Of a DNA stretch of 8,895 bases, positions 6,522 to 8,895 are shown in pieces (the stretch's first letter is position 1; each line of letters opens with the position of its first letter). Under the pieces are notes generated by a model, which was given only the letters and a program-made list of their open reading frames with translations, was not told where the DNA came from and ran no database searches. Source of the stretch: DASXMX01 sp036495445 (GTDB lineage Bacteria > Planctomycetota > Phycisphaerae > Tepidisphaerales > Tepidisphaeraceae). A program made the translations under genes and the position numbers. The stretch lies in assembly GCA_036495445.1 (NCBI GenBank), contig DASXMX010000281.1, positions 1 through 8,895 on the forward strand, in the 5' to 3' direction.

Positions 6522-6586
6522 TTGAACGAAAACGCGCGAGAGTTCAACATTCGTAATCATCTGTAAAACTTGAACTTGAATATAAC
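6522..6586. promoter_or_regulatory. Cluster of TTGAA motifs near a possible -10 element
   Basis: TTGAAC (6522-6527) and GTTCAA (6542-6547) form an inverted pair. A tandem CTTGAACTTGAA at 6569-6580 follows and is joined to TATAAC (6581-6586), which resembles a -10 box. The cluster lies in the AT-richest part of the 310-bp divergent region between the hydrolase and lipoprotein genes. It could be an operator or promoter area serving either gene. The evidence is only motif density. Confidence 0.25.
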
Positions 6587-6644
6587 TGCGGTGCGTCCCT
6601 GTTTTCTCTGAAGGAACCCCGTGCTGCTCCGCGGCGGGCTCGGC

Positions 6645-6672
6645 TTGCAAAGGGGTAAAGGTGCCGTATATT
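6645..6672 (+). promoter_or_regulatory. Sigma70-like promoter for the lipoprotein gene
   Basis: TTGCAA (6645-6650, four of six to TTGACA) is separated by 16 bases from TATATT (6667-6672, five of six to TATAAT). Transcription would start near 6679 and give a leader of roughly 60 nt that contains the hairpin at 6693-6714 and the ribosome-binding site. The placement fits the lipoprotein start at 6738. Planctomycete promoters are poorly known to me, so this stays a candidate. Confidence 0.45.
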
Positions 6673-6692
6673 CAGCAATTCAAAGGGGTTCT

Positions 6693-6714
6693 GCGCCGGC
6701 AGGGAGGCTGGCGC
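6693..6714 (+). other. Leader hairpin upstream of the lipoprotein ribosome-binding site
   Basis: GCGCCGGC (6693-6700) pairs with GCTGGCGC (6707-6714) through eight base pairs including one G-U, with a six-base loop AGGGAG. It ends 10 bases before the AAGGAAGGG Shine-Dalgarno at 6725-6733. The loop itself contains an anti-16S-like AGGGAG, which could compete for or mimic the ribosome site. A role in translational control is speculative. Confidence 0.4.
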
Positions 6715-6737
6715 CCCGCAGCCCAAGGAAGGGTTCT

Positions 6738-7958
6738 ATGCACATCACGCTACGATTCGGCAGCACTTCATTTCTGCTCATTGCCGCACTGGCCGGTTGC
6801 CATCAGGCGACGCCGCCTGCCCAGCACCAGGATGTCTCGCCGCTCGTAAAGCAAAGCCAGACGCAGACAAACGCGCCCAAATCGGCGGAGTCGCCCTCGG
6901 CATCCGCTCCTTTGACGGGAGCCGAACCCGACGCGCCGCCCGCTCCCGGGACCGCACTGGCCTTGGCACAGCGCGCCACGACTTATGCCCAATCGGTTGA
7001 ACCCGCGGGCGGCAAACGACATGCAAAGCCGACGGCTGTCGCAAGTTCTGACGCGCCCGATGCCGACCTCGGCCAGTTCACGCCGCAGGCTCAGATCGAA
7101 CGCTCCGCGAACGCGGCTGTCACCGCCCCGGCCGCCCCGAAGGTCGCGCCACCCCCGCCGACGGTTCCTCCCGACGCCAGCGCATCGATCAACGTCCCGA
7201 CCGCTCAGAAGCTCGTGGCCGGCGGCGCCGACGCCGACCCGCGATCGGCTTCGGCGGCGACCCTGGGCATGGACGCCGTCGCCAGCCGGATCCTGAGTCG
7301 GGCGAAGGACTACTCCACCGATCTGTCGGCTCAAACGGACGCGCAGATCCTCAAGTTCGTGCGTGACGAGCCGGTGCCCGATGTCTCGTTGATGGCCGGC
7401 CTTGCCCCGGAGGATCGTGAGCTGCTCGGCGCGTTGATGGATTCACTGACCAACTTCCGCAATCAGCTCCGAGCCGACAACAACATGCTCTTCTCGAAGA
7501 AGATCCGCCCGCTGGTCGAGCTGTCCGACCGGCTGCGCAGCCAGGCGGAATTGTCGGTCCCGACCGTCGCCCTCTGCAACAAGGTCAACGCCTACGGCAA
7601 CTACGAGCCGATCGACCCGGCCCGTTTCATCGCCGGCAAGGCGAATCAGCAGGCCGTCGTCTATTGCGAGGTGGAGAATTTCCTCTCCTTGCCCAACGAG
7701 AAGAACGAATACGAGACCAAGCTCACCCAGGACATCGTCCTCTACACCGAGGCCTCCGGCCTGCCGGTCTGGAGCGACCACAAGAGCACCTACGATGACA
7801 AGTCCCGCCGCCGCCGCCATGACTTCTTCATGGCCAAGATCATCACCCTCCCGACCAACCTGACCATCGGGCGCTATTTGCTGAAGGTGACAGTCGAGGA
7901 CCAGCAGGCCAGGCATATCGCCGAGAACACGATGCCGATCGAGATCGTGGCGCAGTAG
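6738..7958 (+). CDS. Lipoprotein of unknown function
   Basis: This 406-residue protein has a lipoprotein signal: a hydrophobic stretch ending LIAALAGC, with Cys21 as the lipidation site. Residues 22 to about 175 are rich in Ala, Pro, Ser and Thr and probably disordered, a long spacer from the membrane. From about 178 to 265 the sequence looks helical, with many charged residues (SRAKDYSTDL, FRNQLRADN, ELSDRLRSQAEL). From about 270 to the end it looks beta-rich, as in AVVYCEVENFLSLP and IGRYLLKVTVED, suggesting a beta-sandwich. I do not recognise a named family. ATG 6738 was chosen because the Shine-Dalgarno AAGGAAGGG precedes it and the signal sequence starts there; the in-frame extension back to 6621 has no signal character. 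It is transcribed alone, divergent from the hydrolase, and followed by a hexamer inverted array. Confidence 0.8.
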   Translation: MHITLRFGSTSFLLIAALAGCHQATPPAQHQDVSPLVKQSQTQTNAPKSAESPSASAPLTGAEPDAPPAPGTALALAQRATTYAQSVEPAGGKRHAKPTAVASSDAPDADLGQFTPQAQIERSANAAVTAPAAPKVAPPPPTVPPDASASINVPTAQKLVAGGADADPRSASAATLGMDAVASRILSRAKDYSTDLSAQTDAQILKFVRDEPVPDVSLMAGLAPEDRELLGALMDSLTNFRNQLRADNNMLFSKKIRPLVELSDRLRSQAELSVPTVALCNKVNAYGNYEPIDPARFIAGKANQQAVVYCEVENFLSLPNEKNEYETKLTQDIVLYTEASGLPVWSDHKSTYDDKSRRRRHDFFMAKIITLPTNLTIGRYLLKVTVEDQQARHIAENTMPIEIVAQ

Positions 7959-7978
7959 GCGACTGAAAGGCGACGGAC

Positions 7979-8078
7979 ACGAGGAGGAGTAAGATTGGGA
8001 GTAGGATTAAGAGTAGGACGGCGGCTCCGGACGCGCGGTCCTAATCGTAATCTTGCTCCTACTCTTAATCCTCGTTCC
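7979..8078. repeat. Inverted array of phased hexamers after the lipoprotein gene
   Basis: The left arm is a purine-rich tandem run with period 6 from 7985: AGGAGT, AAGATT, GGGAGT, AGGATT, AAGAGT (consensus ARGAKT). The right arm, 8043-8072, carries the complementary hexamers AATCGT, AATCTT, GCTCCT, ACTCTT, AATCCT. Fifteen bases, 8004-8018, are the exact reverse complement of 8057-8071. A shorter internal pairing, TAGGAC (8014-8019) with GTCCTA (8038-8043), offers an alternative fold. It starts about 20 nt after the lipoprotein stop and may act as a 3' end structure. Confidence 0.8.
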
Positions 8079-8138
8079 GAATTGGTCGTTAAAGTGTTGG
8101 TCCCGTCTTGGCGATACAAGCGATGACGCTGCCTCTTC

Positions 8139-8157
8139 TCGTCTTCGAACAAGACGA
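8139..8157 (+). other. Short hairpin upstream of the PilZ-like gene
   Basis: TCGTCTT (8139-8145) and AAGACGA (8151-8157) are exact reverse complements around CGAAC. The right arm ends 18 bases before ATG 8176. It may be a leader structure or an operator dyad. There is no T-tract, so a terminator is not supported. Confidence 0.4.
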
Positions 8158-8175
8158 AGATCGGACGGACATCGC

Positions 8176-8502
8176 ATGTTCACGCCTCGGAAACCCAAAG
8201 ACCGCCCCGCCCGGATGCGCACGCGGTATCTGACGCCGGTGCTGCTCACGGCTGCGGAGGAAACGCCCGCGGAGCCGCTGCGCGGGTTCCTGCTCGAGTT
8301 GGCCAGCGATGAGGTGACGCTGGTCCTGGGCGAGGAGCTGCGGCCCAACGCCCGCTACGTCCTGCGGATTGCCGGCGAAGAAGGCGTCAGCGAGGAACCG
8401 GCCTGCACTGTGCTCCACTGCCGGCGCGACGACGCGTCGCATGTAATCGCCTGCCTCCGCTTCGACGACTACCGCCTCTGCCCGCCCGCCGCGGCCGCGT
8501 GA
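8176..8502 (+). CDS. Small PilZ-like domain protein
   Basis: This 108-residue protein is predicted to be mostly beta strands. RMRTR (13-17) fits the RxxxR signature that in PilZ domains binds cyclic di-GMP. The following RGFLLELASDEVTLVLGEELRPNA stretch has the spacing of the second PilZ strand region, but the [DN]xSxxG motif is degenerate: ELASDEV keeps only the serine. Later strands (YVLRIAG, CTVLHCRR, HVIACLRFDDY) match the PilZ barrel pattern. If it is PilZ, ligand binding may be weakened or lost, and an unrelated small barrel is also possible. I chose ATG 8176 because the in-frame extension upstream begins at TTG 8053 inside the hexamer repeat. No strong Shine-Dalgarno precedes ATG 8176. 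A heptamer inverted array follows the stop within three bases. Confidence 0.6.
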   Translation: MFTPRKPKDRPARMRTRYLTPVLLTAAEETPAEPLRGFLLELASDEVTLVLGEELRPNARYVLRIAGEEGVSEEPACTVLHCRRDDASHVIACLRFDDYRLCPPAAAA

Positions 8503-8504
8503 GC

Positions 8505-8593
8505 TGTCATTTGTCTTTGGTCTCTTGTCCGTTGATCCTGGTCCGTTGCCACATCGCGCGAGGCGAGGGGCAAACGACAAGGGACAAATGACA
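8505..8593. repeat. Second inverted heptamer array, after the PilZ-like gene
   Basis: TGTCATTTGTC (8505-8515) is the exact reverse complement of 8583-8593. GTC recurs with period 7 at 8506, 8513, 8520, 8527 and 8541 (the 8534 slot is GAT). On the right arm GAC recurs at 8576, 8583 and 8590. The left arm is longer than the right, so the array has expanded or eroded unequally. It shares TTTGTCYTTGGTC with the array at 4887-4970, which shows that this is a dispersed family. It lies between the PilZ-like stop and the AIM24-like start. Confidence 0.85.
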
Positions 8594-8654
8594 AAGCACC
8601 CGCCGCTGGCTACTTTACCCGCACGCACCTCAACCACACGGGAGGCCCTTCGGC

Positions 8655-8895
8655 ATGCAATTCAACATCAGCGGCACGACGATGCAGACCGTCTCGATCG
8701 ACCTGCAGGCGGGCGAGACCATCTACAGCCAGCGGAACGTGATGGGCTGGATGACCGACACCATCCAGATGAACACCCACACCGGCGGCGGGCTGTTCAA
8801 GGCGCTCAAGCGCTCGATCAGCGGCGGCGGAATGTTCGTCGTCGACTACACCGCCACCGGCCCCGCGCGCATTGCCTTCGCGGCCCGATTCCCCG
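8655..8895 (+). CDS. AIM24/TIGR00266 family protein, 5' part only
   Basis: Eighty codons are present and the frame runs off the window. It begins MQFNISGTTMQTVSIDLQAG, then ETIYSQRNVMGWMTD and GGGLFKALKRSISGGGMFVVDY. These match the order of the AIM24 (DUF124, TIGR00266) family: a glycine/glutamate 'GE-x-Y' segment with an aromatic-rich 'GxMxxM' stretch, then GGLxxALKR and the following glycine-rich turn. A complete family member is usually about 220-260 residues, so roughly a third is seen. Bacterial members are soluble beta-barrel-like proteins without a settled biochemical role; the eukaryotic homologue AIM24 is mitochondrial. GGGAGG nine bases upstream of ATG 8655 supports the start. The usual glycine before the methionine in the 'GxM' segment appears as Asn28-Val29, a minor deviation. 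Confidence 0.88.
   Translation, partial: MQFNISGTTMQTVSIDLQAGETIYSQRNVMGWMTDTIQMNTHTGGGLFKALKRSISGGGMFVVDYTATGPARIAFAARFP

Noticed and set aside
5528..6556. 342-residue plus-strand frame over the hydrolase gene
   Set aside because: It is a shadow of the minus-strand glycoside hydrolase: low-complexity Arg/Val/Pro composition and no motif.

Overview
The window is a GC-rich bacterial chromosome segment with seven intact protein genes plus one gene cut at each edge. I see no rRNA, tRNA, CRISPR array or transposase. A planctomycete of the Phycisphaerae type is the best guess. That is an inference from the GC-rich coding, the many species-restricted secreted or membrane proteins, a zinc-ribbon/two-helix membrane protein, an agarase-like hydrolase, and intergenic hairpin repeats of the 'GGCGAGGCTCCTGCCG' kind that I associate with those genomes.

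Left part: a HAD-type phosphatase (minus strand, cut at base 1) diverges from a plus-strand operon. Between them lie a perfect DnaA-box-like site and a 10-bp perfect hairpin. The operon holds a DPM1/GtrB-like family 2 glycosyltransferase, an overlapping class I SAM methyltransferase, and a polytopic GT-C-type membrane glycosyltransferase. A coherent reading is that the first enzyme charges a polyprenyl phosphate with a sugar at the cytoplasmic face, the GT-C enzyme uses that donor on the outer face, and the methyltransferase modifies a sugar or the product.

Middle: a small membrane protein with three CxxC...CxxC zinc knuckles converges on a minus-strand exported glycoside hydrolase. The hydrolase resembles the catalytic half of GH50 beta-agarases. 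It diverges, across about 310 bp carrying a good sigma70-like promoter and a leader hairpin, from a lipoprotein of unknown function.

Right part: a small PilZ-like protein is followed by the start of an AIM24/TIGR00266-family gene that runs off the window.

The most unusual signal is non-coding. Almost every gene 3' end is followed within 0 to about 20 nt by an inverted repeat. Two of these families are inverted arrays of very short phased units: a heptamer (TTGTCNN on one side, GGACNAN on the other), present after two different genes, and a hexamer (ARGAKT / AMTCYT), present once. A third is a perfect 21-bp inverted repeat. A fourth is a double hairpin whose second stem contains the start codon of the GT-C gene. 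These look like dispersed elements that have settled at gene ends, possibly serving as terminators.
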